A stretch of 64,000 nucleotides of DNA from Planctomycetota bacterium (GTDB taxonomy: Bacteria > Planctomycetota > Planctomycetia > Planctomycetales > Planctomycetaceae): NCBI GenBank assembly GCA_030836185.1, contig JAURQH010000031.1, forward strand, positions 62,001 to 126,000. The letters run 5' to 3'. Below are positions 27,944-36,868 of this stretch, in pieces. How positions within the stretch are numbered: position 1 is the stretch's first letter; each line of letters begins with the position of its first letter. Both the position numbers and the translations under genes were made by a program. The notes below the pieces were generated by a model that worked only from the letters and a program-made list of their open reading frames with translations, ran no database searches and had not been told where the DNA came from.

Positions 27944-28127
27944 TGGCGAAATTCTTACTGGGTCAAAATACTTGCTGGCTTGAAGAAGCGACTGGCCGAG
28001 AGAGTCGGCACAAGCGAACATCTTAGTGCGTGTGCTGTCGAAACCCAAGTCATCACCATTGACCGATCAGGTCGCCAGCCCTACGATTCCGGCACCTGCA
28101 TCTCCCCCTGAAACGGTTGGTTTTGAT

Positions 28128-28880
28128 ATGTCTCGTCCTCGTTGGAAACGTCGATTCCTTCTTCTGACGGGGTTGGGAATTGTATTGGGAGGGCCGCTCC
28201 TTGCTCTTTTCCTCTCTTTGCAACATGTGCCAGAGTTCTATCAAAAGGCGTTAGATGACTCGAAAGTTACTCCAATCGTTGCGGAAAAGGTCAAGCAACG
28301 TACAGAAAAGTTGATTCACGAAATTGAACGGAATGATTCGGGTATCAATCAATGGACCGAGACCATCAAGGAACAGGAATGTAATTCCTGGTTGGCATTT
28401 GAACTTCCTAAACGAGTTCCCGATCTGAACAGTCAGGGGATCTTAAATCCACGAGTTCGGTTTGAAAACAACATGATTTTGTTGGGCTGTGAGTTTCAAG
28501 GGACACGATTGTCAGGAGTTGTCAGTATCGCGTTACGTCCCTCTCTCTCACATTCAAACACACTCATTTTGGAGATTATGTTTGCTAAAATTGGTCAGGT
28601 TCCCCTTCCACTCAATCGTTTGATCAATGAGGCTCAGGATTTCGCGCGCAGAGAAAAGGTCTCGCTGGAAGGACTCGTGGTCGAGTGGGAACAAACACCT
28701 GATAGCACGCATCGCGGTCGATTGACTCTGAAGCCTTCCCACCCCACAGAGATCCAATTCCTGGCCACCTCAATTCGTGTTCTCGATGAGATGCTGGAGA
28801 TCACGGGCGAACGTCGAGTCGATGAATCCGCAAAACAAAATCAGCATCAAGTAGAGGGAGATGGTGTGCTGTCTAATTGA
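28128..28880 (+). CDS. Membrane-anchored protein of unknown function
   Basis: A 250-residue protein from ATG 28128; a GTG at 28026 would add 34 Pro-rich residues. The N-terminus is basic followed by one transmembrane helix (FLLLTGLGIVLGGPLLALFLSL). The remainder is an extracytoplasmic, mixed alpha/beta domain beginning with a helical stretch (YQKALDDSKVTPIVAEKVKQ). The phrases CNSWLAFELPKRVPDL and ILNPRVRFENN suggest a lipid-binding-like or LolA-like beta sheet, but I do not recognise a family with confidence. The 3' end overlaps the convergent LigD-phosphoesterase-like gene by 34 bases. Confidence 0.6.
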   Translation: MSRPRWKRRFLLLTGLGIVLGGPLLALFLSLQHVPEFYQKALDDSKVTPIVAEKVKQRTEKLIHEIERNDSGINQWTETIKEQECNSWLAFELPKRVPDLNSQGILNPRVRFENNMILLGCEFQGTRLSGVVSIALRPSLSHSNTLILEIMFAKIGQVPLPLNRLINEAQDFARREKVSLEGLVVEWEQTPDSTHRGRLTLKPSHPTEIQFLATSIRVLDEMLEITGERRVDESAKQNQHQVEGDGVLSN

Positions 28881-29215
28881 AATTCCCAGCAATCATCTTG
28901 CGTCTTGCGTGAGAGGACCGCTAGAGAATGAATTTTTTCACCGGCGAGTTTGATTTCAATCTGATTTTCTGAGTCAGAGAGAGTCTGGTAAGTTCCGATG
29001 TCCCAACGCAGAACAGTTCCTCGATTTCCGCTTACCGGACCTTCGTAGTCGAGATAGTGCTTTCGATGCGATGGTAGTTCTTCTGCCATGATCGATCCGA
29101 TTTTGTTCGGCTCTTCGCTGAGTCGCCAGGTTCTTAGAAAAGTCTCTTGTTCAAGCATCAAATCCCAGTGAAGATGTGGGTGATCGTGAGTGAGAATGAC
29201 AAATCGGCTGGTCAT
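28847..29215 (-). CDS. Stand-alone LigD 3'-phosphoesterase-like domain protein
   Basis: A 122-residue protein from ATG 29215. It has the hallmarks of the DNA polymerase/ligase N-terminal (3'-phosphoesterase) domain: RFVILTHDHPHLHWDLMLE, where His and Asp residues bind the metal, LRTWRL, then HRKHYLDYEGPVSGNRG and VLRWDIGTY. In LigD this domain trims 3' ends during non-homologous end joining. Here it is a separate small protein with no ligase or Ku gene nearby. It may act alone in end cleaning, but its substrate is unproven. It overlaps the previous gene's 3' end by 34 bases and is divergent from glnA. Confidence 0.8.
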   Translation of the reverse strand: MTSRFVILTHDHPHLHWDLMLEQETFLRTWRLSEEPNKIGSIMAEELPSHRKHYLDYEGPVSGNRGTVLRWDIGTYQTLSDSENQIEIKLAGEKIHSLAVLSRKTQDDCWEFQLDSTPSPST

Positions 29216-29274
29216 GACGAATATTGGCCCTTGATGAGGTTCGGACAAGGAAATACTGCCTCAATTATGGGCAG

Positions 29275-29290
29275 TGGTACACCATTTGCT
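29275..29290 (+). promoter_or_regulatory. Sigma-54 promoter of glnA
   Basis: TGGTACACCATTTGCT matches the sigma-54 consensus TGGCAC(A/G)-N4-TTGC(A/T) at all but one fixed position, with the invariant GG and GC correctly spaced. It lies 79 bases before the glnA start. The expected transcription start is near 29302. This implies nitrogen control through an NtrC-type activator, none of which is encoded in the window. Confidence 0.7.
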
Positions 29291-29306
29291 TTTATGTAAT
29301 GCGATA

Positions 29307-29320
29307 GTATAACATTATAC
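29307..29320. promoter_or_regulatory. Palindrome in the glnA leader, possible operator
   Basis: GTATAA-CA-TTATAC is a perfect 6+6 inverted repeat, just downstream of the predicted sigma-54 start site. It could be an operator or part of a second, sigma-70-type promoter (it contains TATAA/TTATAC). The binding factor is unknown. Confidence 0.4.
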
Positions 29321-29368
29321 CAACCGGACCGTCGGTTGATCAGCCAACATCTCTGAGGATTTCTGTTA

Positions 29369-30781
29369 ATGACGCCCCGTGAAGTTTTAGCGCTCTGCCG
29401 AGAAAAAGAAGTTCACGCAGTCGATCTGCGTTTTATGGACTTTCCCGGTACACAGAAACACTTTACGATTCCTGTCAGCGCGCTCACACCGGCCTCATTT
29501 GAGGATGGATTTGCGTTTGATGGCTCTTCAATGCGCGGCTGGCAAGCGATCAATGAGAGTGACATGCTGGTTGTTCCCCAGCCAGAAACGGCGTTCGTCG
29601 ATCCGTTCATGGATCGGACACTCGTGATGACGTGCAACATTCAGGATCCTATTACGCGCGCAGATTATGCCAAAGATCCGCGCAATGTTGCTCGCAAGGC
29701 TGAGAACTATTTGAAATCAACGGGAATTGCTGATATTGCCAATTTCGGTCCCGAAGCAGAGTTCTTTTTATTCGACGATGTGGCCTTCAATTCCAATGAG
29801 CATGAGTCGTATTATCACGTGGATAGCATCGAAGGACAATGGAATCGTGGGAAGCGTGGACAGGGAAAACATGCCGGCTATCAAATTCGACACAAAGAAG
29901 GATATTTCCCGGTTCCTCCCACCGACACGCTACAAGACATTCGCACTGAAATCATGATGACCCTGCTTGATTGTGGTGTCGAAGTGGAGGGCCAGCACCA
30001 TGAAGTGGCAACGGCTGGTCAATGCGAAATTGATATGAAATATGGCCCGTTGCTGACGACTGCCGATCATTTATTGATTTATAAGTATGTTGTCAAAAAT
30101 ATTGCTGCCAAGCACGAGAAATCAGCGACCTTTATGCCGAAACCGCTGTGGAACGATAACGGTTCCGGACTGCATATGCATCTCTCTTTGTTCAAAGGTG
30201 AGGAGTCTTTGTTTGCGGGTTCAGGATATGGTGGACTCAGCGACACAGCGATGTTCGCGATGGGGGGGATTCTCAAGCACGCCGCTTCCTTGATGGCGTT
30301 TTGTTGTCCGACCACCAACAGCTACAAACGACTTATTGCCGGTTATGAGGCACCGATCAACCTGACTTACAGTTACCGTAATCGTTCTGCCGCGATTCGC
30401 ATTCCCGTTCACAGCCCTGATGCGAGTTCCAAGCGGTTCGAGTTTCGTTGTCCCGACTCGTCTTCTAATCCTTATTTGGCGATGTCAGCCGTGTTAATGG
30501 CGGCTATTGACGGCATTCAAAACAAGATTCATCCGGGACAGCCTCTCGACAAAGATATCTACGATCTCAAACCCGAGGAAATGCAGGATGTTCCCAAGAC
30601 TCCTGTTTCTCTGGAAGCGGCATTGCAGGCCCTCAAGGACGATCATGAGTACCTCATGTTGGGTGATGTCTTTACAGAAGACGTCATCGATACTTGGATC
30701 TGGTACAAGACGGAAAAAGAGGTCGAAGCCTTGCGACAACGACCTCATCCCTATGAATTTGCGATGTATTACGACATCTGA
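29369..30781 (+). CDS. glnA: Glutamine synthetase, type I
   Basis: A 470-residue protein, the normal GSI length. It forms glutamine from glutamate, ammonia and ATP. Seen: the beta-grasp N-terminus with GFAFDGSSMRGWQAINESDM; FGPEAEFFLFD; the catalytic block HHEVATAGQCEIDMKYGPL; the ATP region KPLWNDNGSGLHMHLSLFK; and NSYKRLIAGYEAP. The Tyr in KDIYDLKPEE (residue 398) aligns with the adenylylation site of the GSI-beta class, so post-translational control by adenylylation is likely. Upstream is a near-consensus sigma-54 promoter. uvrB follows 87 bases downstream but is probably independent. Confidence 0.97.
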   Translation: MTPREVLALCREKEVHAVDLRFMDFPGTQKHFTIPVSALTPASFEDGFAFDGSSMRGWQAINESDMLVVPQPETAFVDPFMDRTLVMTCNIQDPITRADYAKDPRNVARKAENYLKSTGIADIANFGPEAEFFLFDDVAFNSNEHESYYHVDSIEGQWNRGKRGQGKHAGYQIRHKEGYFPVPPTDTLQDIRTEIMMTLLDCGVEVEGQHHEVATAGQCEIDMKYGPLLTTADHLLIYKYVVKNIAAKHEKSATFMPKPLWNDNGSGLHMHLSLFKGEESLFAGSGYGGLSDTAMFAMGGILKHAASLMAFCCPTTNSYKRLIAGYEAPINLTYSYRNRSAAIRIPVHSPDASSKRFEFRCPDSSSNPYLAMSAVLMAAIDGIQNKIHPGQPLDKDIYDLKPEEMQDVPKTPVSLEAALQALKDDHEYLMLGDVFTEDVIDTWIWYKTEKEVEALRQRPHPYEFAMYYDI

Positions 30782-30867
30782 TTCGCGTAATTGATTATTG
30801 CGGGTTGCCGATCAGTCAGGAGTTCTCCACAATCTAGGAGTATTCTCTCCCAAAACAGTGAACTCTG

Positions 30868-32970
30868 ATGCCCGATTTTGAAATCTCCAGTGCTTATCAG
30901 CCGGCTGGCGATCAACCCAAAGCAATCGAAAAGCTGGTGCGCGGATTTGAAGCGGGTGAACAAAATCAGGTTCTGCTCGGTGTGACCGGGTCGGGGAAGA
31001 CGTTCACGATGGCGAACGTCATTCAACAGTTACAGCGTCCAACTTTAGTTCTCTCTCACAATAAAACTCTGGCCGCCCAACTGTATGGTGAGTTCAAAGA
31101 ATTCTTTCCGAATAACGCAGTTTCGTATTTTGTCAGCTACTACGATTACTATCAGCCTGAAGCGTACATACCTCAACGCGACATCTACATCGAAAAAGAC
31201 TCTTCGATCAATGATGAAATTGATCGGCTGCGATTACGGGCGACCAGCCAACTCATCAGTCGTCGAGATGTAATTGTTGTCGCGTCAGTCAGTTGTATCT
31301 ACGGTCTCGGTTCGCCAAAAGACTATCTCGACATGATGGTTCCGCTGAAGGTGGGGCATGAGATTGATCGCGATGAGTTTTTGATGAAACTGGTTGATAT
31401 TCATTACGAACGAAACGACTTCGAGTTATCGCGCGGCAAGTTTCGTGTGCGGGGTGATGTGATTGAGTGTTGGGCTGCGTACGAAGAATTTGCATTTCGG
31501 ATCGAGCTTTGGGGAGACGAGATCGAAAAACTTTCGATCATTGATCCCGTCAGTGGGCAAGAAAGTCAGAAGCTCGATGATATCTACATTTACCCGGCGA
31601 AACATTACGTACTTCCCCAGGAACGCATCGACAATGCCATCGGCGAGATTGAAGAGGAGCTTGAATCCCAGTTAGTCAAGTTTCGGAACGCCGGCAAGCT
31701 GTTGGAAGCACAACGACTTTCAGCACGCACGAAATATGATATCGAATTACTGAAAGAAGTGGGGTTCTGCCCGGGTGTTGAAAATTACTCTCGTGCGCTC
31801 GCGGGACGTAAGTCGGGGCAACCGCCTTACACATTGCTCGATTTCTTTCCCGACGATTTTCTGATGATGGTGGATGAGTCACATGCGACCTTGCCACAAG
31901 TAAAAGCGATGTATGCCGGTGATCGTTCGCGCAAGACAACTTTGGTCGATCATGGTTTTCGGATTCCGATGGCTATCGATAATCGACCTCTTCAGTTCGA
32001 CGAGTGGAACAAAATTCGTAAACAGACTTTGTTTGTTTCGGCGACACCGGCTGATTGGGAGTTGGAGCAGACCGAAGGGCGTGTGGTTGAGCAGATTATT
32101 CGTCCGACGGGCTTGCTCGACCCACATATTCACGTCGTGCCCGCACGAGGACAAGTACCGCATTTGATTGAGGAAATCAAGAAGAGAGCCGCCCAGAATG
32201 AGCGTGTGTTGGTTACCACCTTGACCAAGCGGCTGGCGGAAGAACTCAGTCGGTACTTCAACGAAGAAGGACTGAAATGCCAGTGGTTGCATTCCGAACT
32301 TGATGCGATTGAACGGGTCGAAATTCTCAGAGAATTACGTGAAGGAAAGTTCGATGTTTTGGTCGGTGTGAATCTGTTACGGGAAGGGCTCGATCTTCCC
32401 GAAGTCTCGCTGGTGGCGATTATGGATGCCGATAAAGAGGGGTTTCTGCGAAGTGAAACTTCATTAGTGCAGACGATTGGGCGTTCCGCACGCAACGTCA
32501 ATGCGGAAGTGATTTTGTATGCTGACAAGATGACAAACTCAATGCAGCGCGCCATCGATGAAACAAATCGTCGTCGCAAAATTCAGGAAGAATACAACAT
32601 TGAGCACGGCATCACTCCCGAGACAATCAGAAAAGCGATTCGTCGTGGTATCGAGGAGGAGATTGCCGCTAACCGGACGGCTCAAGATGCGGCTGGGGAA
32701 ACAGACGAAACCAAGTATATCACTCAGGAATACATCAACGAACTCGAAAAGGAGATGCTGAAGGCTGCCGAATCGCTCGAATTTGAACGGGCTGCACACC
32801 TCAGGGATCGAATTTTGAAGTTACAAGAACAGGTGGGCCAGTCGGTGGTTATCAAGGAAGGTTCCGAATCAGAACCAGGATTTGCCAAAAGTGGTCGAGC
32901 AAGAGGTGGCAAGCGTGGGAAGGGGAAAGGCCGTGGGGGGAATCGGGCTCCTCGTCCTCGGAGAAAATAG
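30868..32970 (+). CDS. uvrB: Excinuclease ABC subunit B
   Basis: A 700-residue protein. It is the helicase-like damage-verification subunit of nucleotide excision repair. Seen: Walker [17 protein letters not shown]; the beta-hairpin region [46 protein letters not shown]; the helicase C-terminal motifs [15 protein letters not shown] and QTIGRSARN; and a C-terminal UVR motif ([20 protein letters not shown]). The last ~25 residues form a Gly/Arg/Lys-rich tail ([19 protein letters not shown]) not found in well-studied UvrB. It starts at ATG and stands apart from uvrA and uvrC. Confidence 0.97.
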   Translation: MPDFEISSAYQPAGDQPKAIEKLVRGFEAGEQNQVLLGVTGSGKTFTMANVIQQLQRPTLVLSHNKTLAAQLYGEFKEFFPNNAVSYFVSYYDYYQPEAYIPQRDIYIEKDSSINDEIDRLRLRATSQLISRRDVIVVASVSCIYGLGSPKDYLDMMVPLKVGHEIDRDEFLMKLVDIHYERNDFELSRGKFRVRGDVIECWAAYEEFAFRIELWGDEIEKLSIIDPVSGQESQKLDDIYIYPAKHYVLPQERIDNAIGEIEEELESQLVKFRNAGKLLEAQRLSARTKYDIELLKEVGFCPGVENYSRALAGRKSGQPPYTLLDFFPDDFLMMVDESHATLPQVKAMYAGDRSRKTTLVDHGFRIPMAIDNRPLQFDEWNKIRKQTLFVSATPADWELEQTEGRVVEQIIRPTGLLDPHIHVVPARGQVPHLIEEIKKRAAQNERVLVTTLTKRLAEELSRYFNEEGLKCQWLHSELDAIERVEILRELREGKFDVLVGVNLLREGLDLPEVSLVAIMDADKEGFLRSETSLVQTIGRSARNVNAEVILYADKMTNSMQRAIDETNRRRKIQEEYNIEHGITPETIRKAIRRGIEEEIAANRTAQDAAGETDETKYITQEYINELEKEMLKAAESLEFERAAHLRDRILKLQEQVGQSVVIKEGSESEPGFAKSGRARGGKRGKGKGRGGNRAPRPRRK

Positions 32971-32981
32971 AGAGATTTGGG

Positions 32982-33287
32982 TCACACCCAGAAATCAAGA
33001 TACCAGTTCACGACTTTTCCAAACACGGGGATGATCTCACAGGCCAATAGCAGCGGATAGTAAAATCTAGCCACCGCCGGGTGTCCTTGAACATGCATTG
33101 AATCGACCCATTGCCAATACATGGGGCCGATTGACAAGACATACAAGACCATCAGAATGACCACGCGGTTGTAAACGCGAGCCGCAAATTCGAGGGGTGA
33201 CAATCCTTCAGGGGACCGGTGGGCATCGGGGATCTTGTGCGTTGAAGAGATAGCGATAGGTTGAGATGAAGAGTCCAAGGCACACAT
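32982..33287 (-). CDS. Small membrane protein of unknown function
   Basis: A 101-residue protein from ATG 33287. The N-terminal ~45 residues are hydrophilic, followed by two hydrophobic segments (VVILMVLYVLSIGPMYWQWV and YYPLLLACEIIPVFGKVV) and a short aromatic end (NWYLDFWV). The membrane pattern supports a real gene; I do not recognise the family. It is convergent with uvrB, with 11 bases between stops, and lies downstream of the epimerase gene on the same strand (gap about 67 bases). Confidence 0.6.
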   Translation of the reverse strand: MCALDSSSQPIAISSTHKIPDAHRSPEGLSPLEFAARVYNRVVILMVLYVLSIGPMYWQWVDSMHVQGHPAVARFYYPLLLACEIIPVFGKVVNWYLDFWV

Positions 33288-33354
33288 GCATCAAGTCTAG
33301 GAGGGCCGGAGTGGCTCGTCAAACAGGAATCGCCAAGAAGTGGACTTTGTCGAT

Positions 33355-34371
33355 TCAAACAACTCCCTGTCCACGGAACCATGCAATGGTCTCCTGCATC
33401 GCGTCCTTGAAATCGACCTGTGGGTCGTATTTCAGCTCTCGTTTGGCTTTATCGATGCAGTAATCCAAGTTAAGAGCCAGGAACTTGACGCGGGCTGAGG
33501 AAAGAATCGGGGCATGGTCTTTTCCGAGTAACCGATACGTTTTTTCGAGGACTTTTGCCAAGCCTTTCGCGATTCCCATGGGGACCGGTTTTAGCGGCGG
33601 ATTTTCATAGCCTGCCAGTTCGCAGATCGTTTCCATGAATTCCTGTTTGCTGACGAGTCGATCATCGCGGATGTTGAAGGTCTCTCCTCGCAAGTCATCG
33701 CGGTCGATTGCCAAGAAAATGGCATCCACCAGATTATTGACAAAGGTGTTATTCATCAGTTTGTGGGTTGAGCCGAGATATTTGACTTTCCCGTCTTTCA
33801 ATTTCTCCAACAACCTGGGTAACACCGTTCGGTCGCGTGGGCCATAGATGAAACCGGGTCGCAGGACAGTGGCGGGAAGTTTGTTGTCTCGCACATGCTT
33901 GAGAACCAGCTTTTCTGATTCTGCTTTTGTCAACGTGTAACCATCAATACCACTGACATTCGGCGGTTCGCTTTCATCGGTCCCATAATGATCGCGGGCT
34001 TCATACACGCCAAGCGAGCTGATCTGGATATAGCATTTGAGTGTGCCGTTCTGTTCGACCGCGTTGAGCAGGTTCTCGGTGCCACCCACATTGATTTTTC
34101 GGTAGTCATCGACAGGCCCCCAGTCACCAACCTTGGCGGCGCAATGAACGACCACGGTGACTCCGTCGGCGGCTTTCTTCATGTCGTCGGGGACTGACAT
34201 GCTGCCGACGATTTTTTCGACACCCCATTCATCCAGCAACGAAGTGTCGCTTGATTCACGCACCAGTACACGAACAGGAACACCCATCGAGCGAGCACGT
34301 TCGACGACATGGCTGCCGACAAGTCCTGTCGCTCCCGTCACGAGAATCAGATCTTCTGGGGTGAGTTGCAT
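33355..34371 (-). CDS. NAD-dependent epimerase/dehydratase (extended SDR)
   Basis: A 338-residue extended short-chain dehydrogenase. The Rossmann motif VTGATGLVGSHVVERA is near the N-terminus. The catalytic Tyr and Lys are in GYTLTKAESEKL (Y-x3-K), and the typical LRPGFIYGPRDRTVLPRLL follows. The pattern resembles the 3-beta-hydroxysteroid dehydrogenase/isomerase and dihydroflavonol-reductase-like groups of sugar or sterol-like substrates; the substrate cannot be determined. It starts at ATG and is followed by the small membrane-protein gene on the same strand. Confidence 0.88.
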   Translation of the reverse strand: MQLTPEDLILVTGATGLVGSHVVERARSMGVPVRVLVRESSDTSLLDEWGVEKIVGSMSVPDDMKKAADGVTVVVHCAAKVGDWGPVDDYRKINVGGTENLLNAVEQNGTLKCYIQISSLGVYEARDHYGTDESEPPNVSGIDGYTLTKAESEKLVLKHVRDNKLPATVLRPGFIYGPRDRTVLPRLLEKLKDGKVKYLGSTHKLMNNTFVNNLVDAIFLAIDRDDLRGETFNIRDDRLVSKQEFMETICELAGYENPPLKPVPMGIAKGLAKVLEKTYRLLGKDHAPILSSARVKFLALNLDYCIDKAKRELKYDPQVDFKDAMQETIAWFRGQGVV

Positions 34372-34751
34372 GGAGTTTTACCGTAGATTTGCGAATAGAT
34401 GGCGATTGAACGGAGTTCAACCAGACATCTTGATTGTGACGGTTGGCTGGTGCGAGGCAAATGGACGGCAGGAGAAAATACCGTCTCCAAATTGGTTTTT
34501 ATCGCTGAGTAACGGTTTTGAGGAACAAAGCAGGCCTTTCCCCACAATTATCCCAAATCTGAGGTCAGGCATAAAGGCAGATTGTCGCAAGTCACTGCTA
34601 TGTGAGAGGATCGGGACAAGACAGATCATTTGCTCACCTTTCAAGGAGAAACGATCCACATTGACTGGATTTTCAGGTCACCCTAGACTTCTAAGGAGGC
34701 ACATTCGCTGTCAAAAGCGTCTCTCAGCGCATTTCACCATCAGTATGCATT
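34372..34751. other. Intergenic region, divergent promoters expected
   Basis: About 380 bases between the divergently transcribed epimerase and VWA-ExbBD operon. Small ORFs here lack protein-like composition. It should hold the promoter for the VWA operon; no consensus was clear by eye. Confidence 0.4.
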
Positions 34752-35768
34752 ATGTCACAGCCGACTCCCACACAATCTGAATCGCCACTTTCCTGGCAGG
34801 AAAAACGCTACCGCTGGGCCGCGATTCCCGGTTGGGGGCTTTCACTGATTTTGCACGCCCTGTTTCTGGTATTGATCAGTACACAATTGAAAAGCTGCGG
34901 CGGTGTGATTACGGGAACGGGGGAAGGGGAGTATCGATCTGTTGGTTTGGTGATGAAAGATTCTGACTCTCCCAATTTCAACGACAACACTCAACATAAC
35001 GATTCAGAAGTTGATCAGAAAAACGAAGTGACCGATGAAACCGAGGTTCTCGAAGTCCCCGAGAATCCACCAGTGGAAATGGCCCTTCCCGAGATGGGAA
35101 GCAACTTGTTAGGACCGGGAGCGTTAGCACCGGCTATCGGTCTTCCCAATCCGACACCCTCCAAAATTCAATCGGCGTCCTCTTCAATTCCTCTTCCTGC
35201 AGCGTTTGGTCAAGGAGATGGACCGGTTCGTTTTTTGGGAGCCATTGATGCCGGGAAAAACTTTGTCTACATCATTGACTGCTCAGGCAGCATGGGCGAT
35301 TACAACGCTCTCGATTATGCCAAGGCTGAGTTGTTGGCATCTCTGCAAGGTGTCAGTAACCGACAGAAGTTTCAGATCATCTTCTACAACGAAGAAATAC
35401 GCCGCTTTCAACTCCCAAATCAGGCTGTCGAACTTTATCCCGGAATCGACGTGAATCGGAATCGTGCCAAACGATTTATCGGGAGCGTCTCTCCCTCATT
35501 GGGAACAAAACATATGCCGGCATTGCTGGCAGCATTGAAATATGAGCCCGATGTAATCTTCTTTCTGACCGATGCCCGTGAGCCTGCCTTGAGTAAAGAT
35601 GGTTTGTTAAAGGTCAAAAAAGCAAATTACAACAGTGCCCGTGTTCATTGCATCGAGTTCGGGGTTGGTCACGAATTGCCGGGCGACAATTTCCTGAAAA
35701 GACTGGCGCGTCAAAATAAGGGCACGTACAGTTATCGCGATGTCACCAAGCTGGGAGGAAGTCGGTGA
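34752..35768 (+). CDS. VWA-domain protein with TonB-like membrane anchor
   Basis: A 338-residue protein. After a cytoplasmic N-terminus (1-25) comes one transmembrane helix, GWGLSLILHALFLVLI (about 27-43), containing Ser31-x3-His35, the spacing of the essential S-x3-H motif in the TonB/TolA anchor that contacts ExbB/ExbD. A periplasmic acidic, Pro-rich linker follows (about 60-145). The C-terminus is a VWA domain with a MIDAS-like motif (YIIDCSGSMG), a central FFLTDAREP, and later strands. The next genes encode a TPR-like exported protein, ExbB and two ExbDs on the same strand. An energised envelope device using a VWA head instead of the TonB C-domain is inferred. Confidence 0.85.
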   Translation: MSQPTPTQSESPLSWQEKRYRWAAIPGWGLSLILHALFLVLISTQLKSCGGVITGTGEGEYRSVGLVMKDSDSPNFNDNTQHNDSEVDQKNEVTDETEVLEVPENPPVEMALPEMGSNLLGPGALAPAIGLPNPTPSKIQSASSSIPLPAAFGQGDGPVRFLGAIDAGKNFVYIIDCSGSMGDYNALDYAKAELLASLQGVSNRQKFQIIFYNEEIRRFQLPNQAVELYPGIDVNRNRAKRFIGSVSPSLGTKHMPALLAALKYEPDVIFFLTDAREPALSKDGLLKVKKANYNSARVHCIEFGVGHELPGDNFLKRLARQNKGTYSYRDVTKLGGSR

Positions 35769-36832
35769 CGCGAATGAATCAAAGAATCTTGGTCTTTCTG
35801 GGTGTCTGTCTCTGTTTGACGGAGATCATGTCATCGGATGCTGCTGCACAAGGTTCGTCTTTGACACAGGCCGGGAATTACCCCGATCACATCATGATCC
35901 AGCCGAAATACAGCACCGGAAAGAAACGAATCCGCTGTCGAATTATTGATTACACCGGCGTTGTGGTGACCGTCCATTTGATGGAAGGGGACACTCGCAA
36001 AACCTACGCGACGAGCGAGGTGACCCGCGTGGAGACTCCGCAATCTGCACAACATCGTAAGGGCTTAACGCTCTTAGACGCGGGAGAAATTCCGCAAGCC
36101 GAAGAACAACTCCTGGAAGCTTACCGGCTCGATCCTCGGGAATGGGTGCAGCGAGAGATTCTCGCACATCTGGTCCGGGCGGCATTGCAGCGTGGTGATT
36201 ATGTCACGGCGGCCACTCGAATGGAGAAAATATTCTCCAGTGACGAACACACTCAACATCTGGAATTGTTGCCGGCGGTTTGGACTACCAAAGTTCTCAC
36301 TCCCAGTCAGATTCGCAACGGTGCTGAATTGCTGGTTTCGGATTCTGGCATTGCTCAGCTTGTGGGGGCTTCCATATTGCTCGAACAGCCCGGCTTTGAA
36401 GAGACGGCAAAGACTGCTTTGCTAACTGTTCAGACATCCGGTCATCGACGATTACAACCTTTGGCGGAGGCTCAATTGTGGCGACTGGAGTTTGCCAATA
36501 ACGAGTTTCCTGTTTACACCATCGATAAATGGAAGCGACATATCGAACGCCTGCCGACTGAATTGCGAGGCGGGCCGTATTTTCTCTTGGCCCGTGCGTA
36601 TCAATTCAAACTGTTGCGTGATGATGCCGCCTTGACTTATTTGCGGATTCCGGTGTTGTACGATCATGATCGATTGTTGGCGGCAGAAGCCTCTTTAGCG
36701 GCTGCCGATGTGTTACGGTCTGGTGGTCGCAATCAGGAATCTCTAACAATTTACCGAGAACTCGTTGCGAGGTATCAAGGAACGGAAGCCGCACGGAAAG
36801 CGGATGCCATCCTGAAGTCAATTGCCGAATAA
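35765..36832 (+). CDS. Exported TPR-like repeat protein of the VWA-ExbBD operon
   Basis: A 355-residue protein. GTG 35765 is chosen because GGGAGGA precedes it at good spacing and it overlaps the stop of the VWA gene (GTGA); ATG 35774 is the alternative. A signal peptide (MNQRILVFLGVCLCLTEI, cleavage near DAAAQ) precedes a small beta-rich section (CRIIDYTGVVVTVHLMEGDT). Helical repeats resembling TPRs follow (GLTLLDAGEIPQAEEQLLEA, ALQRGDYVTAATRMEKIF, and a C-terminal ILYRE-like unit, SLTIYRELVARYQGTEAARK). It may form the periplasmic partner of the VWA protein. That role is inferred from coupling only. Confidence 0.75.
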   Translation: MTRMNQRILVFLGVCLCLTEIMSSDAAAQGSSLTQAGNYPDHIMIQPKYSTGKKRIRCRIIDYTGVVVTVHLMEGDTRKTYATSEVTRVETPQSAQHRKGLTLLDAGEIPQAEEQLLEAYRLDPREWVQREILAHLVRAALQRGDYVTAATRMEKIFSSDEHTQHLELLPAVWTTKVLTPSQIRNGAELLVSDSGIAQLVGASILLEQPGFEETAKTALLTVQTSGHRRLQPLAEAQLWRLEFANNEFPVYTIDKWKRHIERLPTELRGGPYFLLARAYQFKLLRDDAALTYLRIPVLYDHDRLLAAEASLAAADVLRSGGRNQESLTIYRELVARYQGTEAARKADAILKSIAE

Positions 36833-36868
36833 CAAACCGCATACGCGGACTCACGAAGGATCGAATAC

